DNA of 64,000 nt from an uncultured Clostridia bacterium. GTDB lineage: Bacteria > Bacillota > Clostridia > Christensenellales > CAG-314. The translations under genes and the position numbers were made by a program. Location of the stretch: contig CAMRUG010000007.1 of the NCBI GenBank assembly GCA_947053925.1, positions 1-64,000 of the forward strand, in the 5' to 3' direction. Positions 55,101-62,417 of the stretch are shown here, piece by piece (within the stretch, counting starts at the first letter, position 1; each line of letters starts with the position of its first letter). The notes beneath the pieces are model-generated. The model was not told the DNA's origin. It saw only the letters and a list, made by a program, of their open reading frames with translations, and did no database searches.

Positions 55101-57823
55101 GCATTACGGCAACATATTCCAGCGCAAATTACATAGTTACGTTTAATGCAGGCGTTTATACGGTAACTCAACGTCAGGTAATTATCGGCTACGAAAACGA
55201 CCTTGGCGGAGAATTCAAAAGCGTTCAAAACGCAGATATCGACGCTTGCACGATAACTACAAAACTAGGAAACGGTACTTACTCTGCAAGCGATATCGGT
55301 CTTGTATTGACTTACGCAGGAGTAGAAAACAACGGTAAAACGTATGCGGCAAATACAGTCGCTCCTACAAATGCAGGTTCTTACAATATCTCTGCAAGTT
55401 GCACAAACGGTAACTTTATAATAGCGGATACTCCCGCGCATCAGTTTGTTATTTCTAAAAAGTCAATAGACGGAAGTAAGTTGAGCTTTGACAGCGTTGA
55501 GTATACGGGAACAACCGTTGATCAATTTAATATAATCGATAACGATTATAATATTGACGGTGATGAAATTTATACCGTTGTTAAGAGAACAGATATTGTA
55601 AATGCGGGAACATACTACATTACTCTCAAATTAACCGACGCTAATAACTACAAGTGGGCGGCAGTAGAAATCGATACGAGAGAAATTGAGTTTACGGTTA
55701 GTAAAGCAACTCTTCGCGTAACGCCCAACGGCGAAATGACTTACGGTCAGCAATTGAGCGAAGCGACTTATACTTACGTTATAAACGGAGATGATTTGCT
55801 CGGTAAAGATATCGGTGCAGACGTAAAGAATATTGTAAACGTTAACAACAATCTTGTCGGTTATCAATTAGTAACGGCGGTAACGGGCTTGCTGGACGCA
55901 AATGCCGACGGTTATGAACTTACAATGGTTACCGAAAACGGCAATGTAACAGGTCTTACAAGTCAAAACTACAATATTGTATTAAGTGAGTCGTACGGAG
56001 TACTTGTCGTTAAACAACGCGATATATCGTTACAGATTATTGATTCTACGTCGGTTTACGGCGAAGAAGTTAAATTGTCGCAAACGTACATTGTTCTTAG
56101 CGGAAGCGTTATTGACGGTGATGATATAGGATTTACTCCTGTACGCGACAGCGATAGAGTCGATTACGGAACATACGTTGTTGACGCTACTATAACAAAC
56201 TCTAATTACAATGCCGTAGAAATTAAACAAGGTAAACATATTATTGTTAAGGTAAGAGTCGCGGTGTCCATACACGCAACAGACGGCGAATACGGAAAAA
56301 CACCTGCATCAATCAGCGTTCTGAATATTGTAACAACAAACTTGTCGGGCGCACAGCAGACTGTAACGGAAAAATTAAAGTGCGTTTACACATATTCCGG
56401 TACGGTTCAAGGTAGTAATACATCTACTAATTTCGGTTCGACAATGCCGACATATGCAGGAAGATACATTGTTAATTTGGTAAGTATCGATGACGATAAC
56501 TACGAACTCGATACAACCCAAGGTATCTTAAACGCAATGTTCCTAATCAGACAAAAGGAAATCAATGCAAGCGATCTTGTGGTAAATTCTCCTGCGTATA
56601 CGGGAACGGCGCAGAAACCGCAAGTTACAGTTCCTGACGAATACCGCGATATGTTCTATGAAGATAACGTACTTGTATTCGAACAGGACAACAGCGTATT
56701 TACAATAGTAGGCAGACATACGTTTACTTTAACTTTAAAAGCAGAATATGCCAATAACTACAAGTGGGCTTCGTCCGATGTAGCAACAAGAAACGTCGAC
56801 TTTATAATTGTAAAAGCTAATAACGGTTTAGTGGGAGACGACATTGTTATACCCGAGTGGGTATACGGAAACATAGTAGGAACTCCGCAGGCGGAAGCAA
56901 TTTCCGGTAGCGACGCAAAGATTATATATGAATATTCTTCCGACGGAGTTAACTATACGACAAGCATTCCTACTTTGGCGGGCGATTATTATCTGCGTGC
57001 CACAATCGAAGCAACCGATAATTATAATGCTTATGTTAGTCCCGTACCTAAAAAGTTTACAATCGCTCAAGCTACGATAGAAGTATCTCCGACTATTAAC
57101 GTAGTTACGGAAGGTATCGAGAAAAACGACGTATACACAGGCGGACAGTTGATTTCGACAATTGACGGATTCAATACAAAAGTTATGGATATGCCGAAAG
57201 TCGACAATAACGATCCTAACGTGATTGTCAGAGTAAGCGGCGGCAGCGTAATGCTGTTGGCTGTAAATGCAGGAACGTATACGGTTAGATTCCCGTTGCT
57301 TGATGCCGATAACTACAAGTGGAACACGGTAGACGGCGCAACAATCGAAAACAACGAAGTTGTACTAAAATGGACAATCAATAAAAAGAAAGTAGAAGCG
57401 CCAGATATGAGCAGTAAAACGCTTTATGTAACTGGTAGCGACGTTACGTTCTTGCCGGAAGGATACAATCCTGCGATAATGTCAATCGAAGGAAATGTGA
57501 GCGGTTACAGCGGTACGTTTAAAGCGGTTATTTCGCTTAAAGACAGCGCAAACTACGAATGGGCTGATGCTAAACTTGTAGGAAAAGATATCGAAATCGA
57601 ATGGAAAATCGTAGGCGTAAATCTTGTATTTGTAATAATCATCAGTGTTATTTCGAGTATGTGCGTAACGCTTGCATTTACTGCTTTGGTACTGTATCTC
57701 CGCAAACGCGGTAAGGTGCGCGCCGAAGCAAGAGCCATCGACAGACGCTCGAAAGCAGACGGCTGGACGGGCGAAGAAAATAACGACACAACCGATTCTA
57801 ACTCGGAAGGGGGAAATGACTAA
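43151..57823 (+). CDS. Giant MBG-repeat surface protein (4890 aa)
   Basis: Signal peptide (KKWTLALVLCISVLALS..., cleavage near GFA-ADES), then nearly 4800 residues of tandem beta-grasp units. One type opens with xYGx signatures (VYGD, VYGT, VYGE, EYGK, about eighteen copies) as in MBG/MBG_2 domains. The other ends with the pattern G-Y-VT-L-D-NY-W (for example GDYKVTLSLNDTDNYEWAS). A single C-terminal helix (about 4823-4848) and a 42-residue charged cytoplasmic tail follow; there is no LPxTG motif. Probable role: a long, flexible surface adhesin or stalk. Its stop shares a base with the start of the next gene, so the two products are coupled and may interact at the inner membrane face. Confidence 0.9.
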   Translation: MKTKAMSKKWTLALVLCISVLALSLCLGTIGFAADESGEPSVPETPVVAKITGLSVNGYTLIGGYWRIAEDGDYAFYQGMSLSEANKRITGVSVEMSDGTTKTLPIGSSTEDGVAFDVSVSTSASDTGNNATDNVVLNYDARIVIDGDEENALTSDCELNFIADKEYALVLVGDVSTSGMGLTSSSLLIDYASALEGKVSYKFTSGRIGRGLVAAEFATQDSLTPSGDILEQVIANPTVHYSKEIAISDKNNTAILPVKVTVTDIAYSPLVSVSAITGTMAQQTARMPFDYNGLYFIFQDADGFDINVPVTDLLKYCTVSFKTTSGQVIEGTYAELVRTVNQITIKYSIPTAVTDENPAGILSGTRSLRFTVDQKLLEQPQISDLNPTFQENGVTVSISDFLQDGLNPIDISVSHGLTVDENNQITFLQGGSYTVTVSLAKGEEGDYEWLPTSGDNPARTKYVLTYTITVSNAPVEVTLTYTDTADREYGDGEPSRNVALNYAGGSEISNAIIQGSAVDDTSNTGLPSYELRYYGTINGVTYSGEMGENEQIGVTYTTTRPTALGTYHVYAATGATNKYAAGRSAAVEFEITARKLEAANLTTTKPYTGSAYTVADFVNINSYRTDGKPMFAEGDSVESVINMPTTTFVHVKDSTTVSLTLKSGNYVWASGNTSENVTITITKASMNFSIYQPELIYGDLVKDNLATLNTGNLQFGVTIDDSRTKYEITTDGTTWNTVPDTSAVWDAGSYRVTYYTKDKTGGTGGDAADDDYNLPSVTQEFAIKHISIDKAYIASWSADDSAPYQFGVYGTTHNIVIRNWLANNTSPVGTQILTSVISGTRLDGTTAISGITDSQTGTISLTQAGTYQVTVTLNTNYKWTDGTNGDVVLYGSIGRQTVSNVTLSNGVTYDGADHSVNVQVSIGGSSLSWATDLLNGNAVVNIDSVDGQTFAAKVITGSLAVTGDNQAIFNDDGHFVVKFAGDYKVTLSLNDTDNYEWASETDIEATYTVAQAQYAGTYDYDGNPYPFVAGADSQSEPNFSMTAVADNETAQSDVDSITPLFTLYDIDFKALNPQKVTVAGTFYKVVTSLTSSDNSHLNYFVDEEDIGTTDRKVSVMFVINSKGLDKIVLRDDTDATIAGSNIGVIYKHGAYQMSDFIADWNKYYYGTAGESNYIPYLNITVTGVDGNNPSLTNVKLVDNSVVAYVVTVSPATNYEWAEDQGLTPNEEITFYITINQLALEIEWSENSLSTVYGTAANPVWTVTNKGNDKVGIEFVYKKSIDSLDELTSITNAGEYVIAVSKRIGDDKDNYTLDGATGLTADYVIKKQGLVKPTTNGYNGTFNGQVQTTADSLYSNGNALNKDAFTAIVYGKRPADWFIKGFESGATDQAFATTDLSKYAFDAKTGKFTFYNAGYYAVTFTITDSANYFWNGDGKDTDFAYSGSGYTYEWDYSFAHIERDAKTIVAPRLTGEDYNYRAMEWGSPIADLSSTVFTGSNVTNIVYSVMYGSVSIDSGTITYGAAQGSQAGGIGAVDASARGEYYALLTIDGDDMYNYVWGVDSDDTEGNTYVTRTAYITYTRAGGSQVYLHYAITASQLPIFYELLKDNYIFGANGSHIGANENTAIIGIDDILEMTGTEADIAIAKENGTISYAFYLAGTETPYTDIVNGLPWDAGKYDVRITITFPKESDYSTLTIRTNDKREKLTLTVDKRTIEVEWTFGNGDDAQTGTTLIKTYNGVGEIPEAKVVNMPSKETLGDTAAPVLKLNYEAKNLVNANETGYTLVAELDSDEVNFENSAQSLRQAKFIINKATLHISGKSPAINHVYGDSLEVYNSTENYANYFELKEGETIYSRDGKVIDITIQSADGTILTSNLIAAGKEYYVVPTLSTSATNYILEASANGEGNKFTVDKRQITVTINSNAQGTLATSVYGTAPIDINNNAGIYNVSTTNGVTATGIPSGANVNDVLVFECLKDGVAISNKTDVGSYDISCSLTAEAADNYLLTYETEQYVIVAAQITDIQVQGYTGVYNAKNNNILAVNTAQVVNDELAQNALVWWFSTDGTNWTEYTLDGNGVANEVVRNVVNAKQYFVKVSAGNNFEESSSQQITVTVTKATLKVSVNMTIRFGEHGPDQHGNDGLWYNQSIDDLRVENGIYKVEGLLEDDADRFYKRAGYEIDFFYNLNNNLFSYGYKSGEEYVRGNDVGSYTLVFDPNGLECDNYIFEGKNGVLTVEQLPVSVTLVEDVMTAVYGTHPELLQVNNTYIASITTKTKSYYDDTATIDIDGMSLDKFIYGITTTALKSSNNKVTTANVGSYPIKVNLVNKNCIWEVNGEPVTQYVITQATNVIVGEYTLFANASATNKEDEFAALANAWTYGDYSSVHTNGYNPSSGGNHALNTLDLVFKGMPLTITISRGDISVSGTAFDSANGNKTATEVLVSLFDEMHSATDEKGLYAGDYTVTYSMDDSVNYKPYQETWYFRVGKQQLTITPSNLSVVYGEGLGTATVTDVNKDGLIDATEGNPYPYYVQGLVGHNGNGIIDILDNVVSVSFTSDYVQGYENGSRIDGGYAILRVLVDADLACNYEINEYQNTSAVTVLQRDITIKVDSTLSNSFNLRTFENGRYVDETAEVYRFTLVDGTFASGDYATEIIKDGNSVEYTLQNVFVLDSYAFEHDSVADLGADYKTNHAGKYPIYLLAGEHFGKNGLANYNITIVDTAFNGSDEEKTKVPDSGVLSETYGTFTIVKAKLDIAIIGPYIDSIDGGLYANDSAERITYDAKHKVFGVQQDGDVIVPIAINYYLGTGSDKVATTGNEAPIDVGTYTIECVVNSSDYEAASSTTTHTIIPRAINIVGGDIADVIFQGKDFADTVMFNSMLNGVALDEVLVVDVVSASGIPSSTDSIANDVKEKLTACTAVAGDNSVTITARNAGTYSITVKLADNGTFKANNYLFTKGDTSDKYVLSGDRTQVTFTRNIAQATLTVGIKNTTIQYGNALTDSIFTPDYKMSWQTGSFVNDTEAQAIITAESTNGFFIESGLTYINNTKNTVTGNAYRVTDIVGNRYNVTPQGLVAYNFTVNYDNSGELEVIKRDLQIKVLGYGDKANHATTKYIGQFDPLRGVNVVSAGYLAVNNGYSLVNGNQLNALGITLSVDGKNTGNVITYNADETPYTISYSVEANDVNSNYNIVFVKNDGTTVIDNKNDTTKPTYLISKAPLTIKPVAQNVEYGKELNTILTDGVAHSWSYVDTRRFVEFDGFVNNENYDAISAYVGSNNNFLFTTNYVPYNSHVGDMVTIKLDGSVLEFTNYEVTLATAVVTVNSRIVTAEVTNPEQVYGEDVVDGVVDYHDGKYGKSHEAVIKFGGYGNDSYKPAYTLSYNTSANASLNQSANAAPTIVGDYVVNVILAKNGNNRYDYEFESNASSKALDFSVIPQPLSAGWKNTSIACSGADTDDLENTVNGFINAIMRVARFEKDVRGTVTTITSWVDGDKTDKYIADNDGLRILASNEGTYSVVLELLSTAMHNYRWDDNSADKTCIFYVVTTKVTISNFTWESWTYDEDEPEINRTIFVSNGDVNGVKFTFGRIPGSYTGSIDDLRNNKELMATLVDCNMTFMPTDAGRYIVKAEYPTVNTGSSVIGGDTAYYAFEVYKKAISIPVSPDSVKFNNKTQSATVEIDRKFIAIDSYSDNAISVVVTSAGAIITASSVGDYKIEFILANNTNYRWVDSETDSSDIRVVTWKITKADDNKITFGQYDDVAYGSPYSIIASSEYGGAIAANNIYYADSVSKPSSESPLWTTKKPTGRGTYWIKAIAEGTVNYERAELISATPFEITKGTLTVIPTGTMVYGDAFVSVSDKYSWRVTSGLIIGEDESVVRVVGEVSYNTVNNPTLNVGSYDFVLVSQDGYVVGLEADNYDIVSGTGSLTVTPRELTVTIGTASSEYGMPTVLDPDKLLSYSETVIEGNNLNIVLTTTASPDADGIAKPVGGYSITATYSSANYIVTFNAGVYTVTQRQVIIGYENDLGGEFKSVQNADIDACTITTKLGNGTYSASDIGLVLTYAGVENNGKTYAANTVAPTNAGSYNISASCTNGNFIIADTPAHQFVISKKSIDGSKLSFDSVEYTGTTVDQFNIIDNDYNIDGDEIYTVVKRTDIVNAGTYYITLKLTDANNYKWAAVEIDTREIEFTVSKATLRVTPNGEMTYGQQLSEATYTYVINGDDLLGKDIGADVKNIVNVNNNLVGYQLVTAVTGLLDANADGYELTMVTENGNVTGLTSQNYNIVLSESYGVLVVKQRDISLQIIDSTSVYGEEVKLSQTYIVLSGSVIDGDDIGFTPVRDSDRVDYGTYVVDATITNSNYNAVEIKQGKHIIVKVRVAVSIHATDGEYGKTPASISVLNIVTTNLSGAQQTVTEKLKCVYTYSGTVQGSNTSTNFGSTMPTYAGRYIVNLVSIDDDNYELDTTQGILNAMFLIRQKEINASDLVVNSPAYTGTAQKPQVTVPDEYRDMFYEDNVLVFEQDNSVFTIVGRHTFTLTLKAEYANNYKWASSDVATRNVDFIIVKANNGLVGDDIVIPEWVYGNIVGTPQAEAISGSDAKIIYEYSSDGVNYTTSIPTLAGDYYLRATIEATDNYNAYVSPVPKKFTIAQATIEVSPTINVVTEGIEKNDVYTGGQLISTIDGFNTKVMDMPKVDNNDPNVIVRVSGGSVMLLAVNAGTYTVRFPLLDADNYKWNTVDGATIENNEVVLKWTINKKKVEAPDMSSKTLYVTGSDVTFLPEGYNPAIMSIEGNVSGYSGTFKAVISLKDSANYEWADAKLVGKDIEIEWKIVGVNLVFVIIISVISSMCVTLAFTALVLYLRKRGKVRAEARAIDRRSKADGWTGEENNDTTDSNSEGGND

Positions 57824-59394
57824 TGACGATATTTAATATTTTAACTGCTGTTCTTTCTCCCGACCAAATCGGGTTAGTGGTGGCGCTTTCGGTATTGTGT
57901 GTGTTGCTTATTACTGCAAATGTAATTTTGGCGGTTTATATGCGTAAACGCGGTGAGCGCAAATTGTGTACTTACCAATTGCAAAACAAACGCGATAGAT
58001 TGCTTGAACAGTTGGAAATTTTGCGTTCGGGCGGCGTATTAAGCCCCGAAGATATAGCACAGTTTGATGAAGACGAGGAAGAAATACTGGTCGAAGACGA
58101 CGAAGATGAAGACGAGGACGACGATAAGGAAGACGTTGTTCCGCGGCAACAACCTATCAACAATATGGGAGTCGTTTCTCAAGAAGAAGTTGACGAAACT
58201 ATGGACGCGCAGATTTTGGTTGTTGCAAAGACGTCTGCGGCGGCTCGCGAAAAGTTGGGAATTTCCGATAAGCAATATGACAAAAAGCGTTATTATGTAC
58301 GATATGCTTTGGGGTTCGAAGCAAAACTCCGCTCTTCCAGTGCCGAAGTTAAGGAACGCTATGTTGCATTACTTAACGAATTGAGCTTGTATAAAGGTAT
58401 TAAAATTGCAACAAGCTACAGACAGCAACGTCTTTATAAAGGGCGTAAAACACTCGGTAAAATTGTATTTAGCGGTAAAACTTTGTGCCTTGCGCTTGCG
58501 TTAAATCCTGCGGATTATGCCGACACAAAATACCGCGGTATAGACAAGTCGGATAAAAAGCGTTACGCTAATACGCCTATGTTCATTAAGCTTTCGTCTA
58601 CCCGCAAAATGGAGTATGCTAAATATTTGCTTGTTCAATTGGCTGTTATTAATACAATAACTTTGGAAGAAACACCCTTTGCTCCTATTGTTGACCTTGC
58701 CGAAAGAACATACGAGGAATTGTTTGTTGAAGATAAGTTACAAATCATAGTTTTGGGCGAGGTACCTGATTCTGTCGAACAATTGGAAGAAGAGGACGAA
58801 GAAGAATTCGATGACGTAGACGCTACGGTAATGGAAGAATTGACGCGTTACAACCGCAGCTATTCTGCCCGCGTAATTCAAGCAGACGACGAACTTAAAG
58901 CGCGTTATTCGGAACTTAAAAATCACATTCTCACATATCAAGGTGTGTACAATAAGATAACGTGGAAACGCGAGGCGTTTTTTGCGGATAAGAGTACCTG
59001 TGTGGCGACATTTGCAATTCGCGGTAAAACACTGTGTTTGTATCTGCCTGTTGATGCGTCTAAGTTTGACGGTACTAAGTACAAGGTAGAGGATATTGTA
59101 AGCAAGAGTCCGAACTCAAAACTCCCCACAATGTACCGTATCCGCAGCGACCGCAGTACAAAGTTTGCAAAGGAAATGTTGGATATTGTGTTGTCGGAAA
59201 AAGGCTTGACTGTCAATCCCGATTACAAATTTGTCAATTTCCGTCCTGTATACAAATCCACCGAGAATCTTATCAATAAAGGTTTTATCCGTGCAAAAAC
59301 TATTATTGTAGAAACGCCTACAACGGAAAAGATAGCGAAAAAAGCAACAAAGAAAGTTGCCGCGACTTCGGCGAAAAAACAACAAAGCAAATAA
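57823..59394 (+). CDS. Membrane-tethered protein with acidic run and duplicated domain
   Basis: 523 aa; the ATG overlaps the giant gene's stop (TAATG). An N-terminal helix (about 10-36) is followed by a basic juxtamembrane stretch and a very acidic run (about 80-108, mostly Asp/Glu). Two copies of one domain follow, at about 130-275 and 332-470. They share ARYxxLLNEL/LKNHI, a KTLGKI/STCVAT strand, GKTLCLxL, a DxTKY segment and a Ser-Thr/Arg-Lys-ExAKxxL helix. The C-terminus is Lys/Ala-rich. I do not recognise the domain. Orientation and coupling suggest a cytoplasmic partner of the giant adhesin. Confidence 0.72.
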   Translation: MTIFNILTAVLSPDQIGLVVALSVLCVLLITANVILAVYMRKRGERKLCTYQLQNKRDRLLEQLEILRSGGVLSPEDIAQFDEDEEEILVEDDEDEDEDDDKEDVVPRQQPINNMGVVSQEEVDETMDAQILVVAKTSAAAREKLGISDKQYDKKRYYVRYALGFEAKLRSSSAEVKERYVALLNELSLYKGIKIATSYRQQRLYKGRKTLGKIVFSGKTLCLALALNPADYADTKYRGIDKSDKKRYANTPMFIKLSSTRKMEYAKYLLVQLAVINTITLEETPFAPIVDLAERTYEELFVEDKLQIIVLGEVPDSVEQLEEEDEEEFDDVDATVMEELTRYNRSYSARVIQADDELKARYSELKNHILTYQGVYNKITWKREAFFADKSTCVATFAIRGKTLCLYLPVDASKFDGTKYKVEDIVSKSPNSKLPTMYRIRSDRSTKFAKEMLDIVLSEKGLTVNPDYKFVNFRPVYKSTENLINKGFIRAKTIIVETPTTEKIAKKATKKVAATSAKKQQSK

Positions 59395-59444
59395 GTCTAA
59401 TCAGTTGTTTATTTAACCAACTATTAGTAGATTTGCAAAATACG

Positions 59445-59476
59445 AAAAAAGACTTCTGTAAAGAGGTCTTTTTTTT
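59445..59476 (+). terminator. Terminator of the adhesin operon
   Basis: A 13-bp stem with one G-U (59445-59457 with 59462-59474), ending in a long T run. Confidence 0.85.
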
Positions 59477-59678
59477 TCGTGCTATATAGGCGCATTGATT
59501 ATATATCGGTAATTAAGCGGTATTTGTATATGTAAATTAAAGATTTGACGAGTTTTTTGCAAGACTTAAAAATTGCAATATCTACAAAAACCTAGACAAG
59601 AAACCCGTTTCGTGGTAACATTAAATAAGATTTGTTTAAACACATAACAATGCAAAAAACTGTTAGGAGAATATCCCA

Positions 59679-61733
59679 ATGGAAGAATTAGAAAACAACA
59701 GCAAACAAAAAATACTTATTGCCGACGATTCGGAAATGAACCGTTCTATTTTAACCGATATGCTCGGTGAAGAATTTGATATTATCGAAGCGGCTGACGG
59801 AGTAGAGGCTCTTGAACAAATTGAAAAATACGATGACGAAATAAGTTTGGTATTATTGGATATTGTTATGCCAAACCTTGACGGATTCGGCGTGCTTGCC
59901 AAGATGAACGAAAAGAAGTGGATACAGGATATTCCTGTAATTATCATTTCGTCCGAAAATGCGTCGACATTTGTTGAAAGAGGCTACGAATTAGGCGCTA
60001 CGGACTATATCCAGCGTCCTTTCGACACTTTGGTCGTGCGTAGGCGTTCGCTTAATACAATTATGCTTTACGGCAAGCAAAAGGTATTAAAAGGTCTTAT
60101 TGAAGACCAAATTTACAAGAGAGAAAAAGAGCAATCGTTGATGATTGATATTCTCAGTCATGCTGTCGAATTCCGCAACGGCGAAAGCGGAAGGCACGTT
60201 GTTAATATAAGACTGATAACCGATTTGATGCTTAAAACGCTTGCCGGTATGACAGATAAATACGGTTTGACTTCTAATGATATAGATATAATTACGTTGG
60301 CTTCTTCTTTGCACGATATAGGGAAAATTGCCATTGACGAAAAAATACTTAATAAACCGGGTAGGTTTACCGACGAAGAATTTGCGATAATGAAAACTCA
60401 CTCTGCAAAAGGTTCGGAAATGCTTGCGCAACTTCCAAATGTCAATTCGGAACCTCTTGTGCAAAAAGCCTACGAAATTGCACGTTGGCATCACGAACGA
60501 TGGGACGGCAGAGGTTATCCCGACGGTCTTAAGGGAGAGGAAATTCCTATCTCTGCACAAATAGTCGCGCTTGCGGACGTTTACGACGCTTTGACTAGCG
60601 AACGTTGTTATAAAAAGGCGTTTTCGCACGAAAAGGCGATAGAAATGATTACTAACGGAGAATGCGGAGCATTTAATCCGTTGCTTTTAGAAGTCTTAAA
60701 TAAAGTTGACGGCACGTTGAAAGAGCGTGTGCATACGATGTCCAGTACTCACGAAGATAAGAGTTTGGATAAGTTTTCTCAGGAAATTATGTCAACAAAA
60801 GAATTGTCTGCTTCGCGCAGAACGCTGGATTTGCTGGACAGAGAACGTCAAAAGTATCAGTTTATTACGTCGCTTTCCAAGGAATTTTTATTTGAGATTC
60901 ATACGAACCCTGTTGCAATCCGCTTTTTTGACGAGTCTGTTCACCATTTGGGAGTCAAACAATACATTCCCAATCCGCTCGAAGATAAAGAACTGCAGCA
61001 GTGTATGAGCAGTAAAGCGTTAAAGGAATTGAGCGACCTTGTCCTTAAAGCCACCAAAGAAGAACCTATTATAAATTACGAAACGGATGTCGTTATGGAC
61101 GGTAGTGCCCATAGATGTAAAATTAAAATAATGAAGCAGTATTCTTTGGAAGATAACGAATACGTTTACTCGGGAGCAGTCGGTAAAATGGAAGACATTA
61201 CTGCAGATTACCGCAAGCGTGCCGAACTCGAACGCGCCGCAACGCACGACCCGTTAACAGGATTGCTTAACAAAGCGCATAGTGCCAAGCTAATGGAATA
61301 TTATCTTAACAATCACAAAAAAGTCAATTACGCTTTGGCTTTTATTGACCTAGACAATTTTAAAACAATAAACGATACTTACGGACACCAACAAGGCGAT
61401 AAAGTGTTGCTTGCCGTAACTGCGGCAATGAAAGCGAATGTGCCGTCGGGAGGTCTTTGTGCAAGAGTCGGCGGAGATGAATTTGTGGCTTTTTGGAAAG
61501 ATAACGGAAAACTCAAACAAAATGCAATGCACTTGTTTGAGGCTATTAACAGTTCTTTTGAAGACGGCATCGGTTCCGTAAGTATGGGTGTAGCCCCGAC
61601 AACTGTTGCAGGCAGAGATTTTAAGGAGCTTTACAAAAGGGCAGATATAGCGGCATATTCAGTTAAGCGTAACGGTAAAGCACAATTTTGTATATATAAC
61701 GACTCTATGAAGGATTTTGTATTGCCCGATTAG
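59679..61733 (+). CDS. Receiver/HD-GYP/GGDEF c-di-GMP signalling protein
   Basis: 684 aa behind TAGGAG. A receiver (about 10-125) has an acidic pocket DDSE, the phospho-acceptor in LLDIVMPNLDG and KP replaced by RP (YIQRPFD). An HD-GYP phosphodiesterase (about 145-350) has His212-Asp213 in LHDIGK and G279-Y280-P281 in GRGYPDG. A linker/sensor region with a PAS-like fold is at about 370-520. A GGDEF cyclase ends the protein, with an intact signature at 598-602 and no RxxD inhibitory site. The protein could both make and break c-di-GMP. No kinase gene is adjacent. Confidence 0.93.
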   Translation: MEELENNSKQKILIADDSEMNRSILTDMLGEEFDIIEAADGVEALEQIEKYDDEISLVLLDIVMPNLDGFGVLAKMNEKKWIQDIPVIIISSENASTFVERGYELGATDYIQRPFDTLVVRRRSLNTIMLYGKQKVLKGLIEDQIYKREKEQSLMIDILSHAVEFRNGESGRHVVNIRLITDLMLKTLAGMTDKYGLTSNDIDIITLASSLHDIGKIAIDEKILNKPGRFTDEEFAIMKTHSAKGSEMLAQLPNVNSEPLVQKAYEIARWHHERWDGRGYPDGLKGEEIPISAQIVALADVYDALTSERCYKKAFSHEKAIEMITNGECGAFNPLLLEVLNKVDGTLKERVHTMSSTHEDKSLDKFSQEIMSTKELSASRRTLDLLDRERQKYQFITSLSKEFLFEIHTNPVAIRFFDESVHHLGVKQYIPNPLEDKELQQCMSSKALKELSDLVLKATKEEPIINYETDVVMDGSAHRCKIKIMKQYSLEDNEYVYSGAVGKMEDITADYRKRAELERAATHDPLTGLLNKAHSAKLMEYYLNNHKKVNYALAFIDLDNFKTINDTYGHQQGDKVLLAVTAAMKANVPSGGLCARVGGDEFVAFWKDNGKLKQNAMHLFEAINSSFEDGIGSVSMGVAPTTVAGRDFKELYKRADIAAYSVKRNGKAQFCIYNDSMKDFVLPD

Positions 61734-61843
61734 TATAAATACGGCTGTTTGTTTGTGCGGATATTCGGACAATATATACAGAATGTCTTTCTAGATTATA
61801 ATATTTATATATCAAATCATAAAACAATTTCTTTAAAAAGTGT

Positions 61844-61886
61844 TAATGTTGCTTAAAATATGGCATTTTAAGCAACATTATTTTTG
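61844..61886 (+). terminator. Strong terminator after the HD-GYP/GGDEF gene
   Basis: A perfect 16-bp stem (61844-61859 with 61865-61880), then TTTTT. Confidence 0.9.
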
Positions 61887-61914
61887 AAAAAAAGTAAAAT
61901 ATATTAAAAAGTAT

Positions 61915-61943
61915 TTGTGATTTTTTAATAAATGTAGTATAAT
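61915..61943 (+). promoter_or_regulatory. Promoter of the Spo0A_C gene
   Basis: TTGTGA (61915-61920), a 17-bp spacer, TATAAT (61938-61943); the ATG is 28 bases downstream behind AAGGG. Confidence 0.7.
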
Positions 61944-61970
61944 GTTGTCGGTAAAAGGGTCGGTATTTCA

Positions 61971-62417
61971 ATGAGTTCGTTTAAAGATATAAAATTTTCG
62001 GATATATCCGATTTGTTCGATATTGTTAAAGGCGATAGAAATGCAAGTTTAAACGTGATAGTTTCGCGTATGTTATTTTTGATGGGCTTTAGGAATAATC
62101 TTATCGGAACGGCGTATTTAAAAGATGCAATTTTGCTGTTATATAATTTGAAAGCAGGAATAAAGATAAATTTGTGCAAAGAAATTTACAGTAAAGTAGC
62201 AGAACGTAATTGCTCTACCGTAAACCGTGTAGAAAGAGATATCCGTCATTGCATACAGGATTGTTACAACAGAGGCAAATTGTTTGCATTTAATGCTTTG
62301 GTACATTGCGAAATTGTAACAAAGGATTATACTATAACAAACAGCGAATTGTTAAAAAGCATTGTATCGTGGTTGCGTATGGAAATACGGAAAGACACAG
62401 ACGATGACGACAACTAA
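61971..62417 (+). CDS. Stand-alone Spo0A C-terminal DNA-binding domain protein
   Basis: 148 aa that align by eye with the sigma/DNA-contacting domain of Spo0A: LNVIVSRMLFLMGFRNNLIGTAYLKDAILLLYN, then KEIYSKVAERNCSTVNRVERDIRHCIQDCYNRG, the recognition helix being close to the Spo0A form TASRVERAIRHAIEVAW. There is no receiver domain: the 35 residues before the domain are short and polar. The C-terminal tail is acidic (RKDTDDDDN). Without a phosphorylation domain it may bind 0A-like boxes constitutively or compete with full Spo0A. It has its own promoter and sits between two terminators. Confidence 0.83.
   Translation: MSSFKDIKFSDISDLFDIVKGDRNASLNVIVSRMLFLMGFRNNLIGTAYLKDAILLLYNLKAGIKINLCKEIYSKVAERNCSTVNRVERDIRHCIQDCYNRGKLFAFNALVHCEIVTKDYTITNSELLKSIVSWLRMEIRKDTDDDDN

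Noticed and set aside
43151..57823. Sortase-anchored protein
   Set aside because: No LPxTG-like motif precedes the C-terminal helix, and the cytoplasmic tail is too long for a sorting signal.
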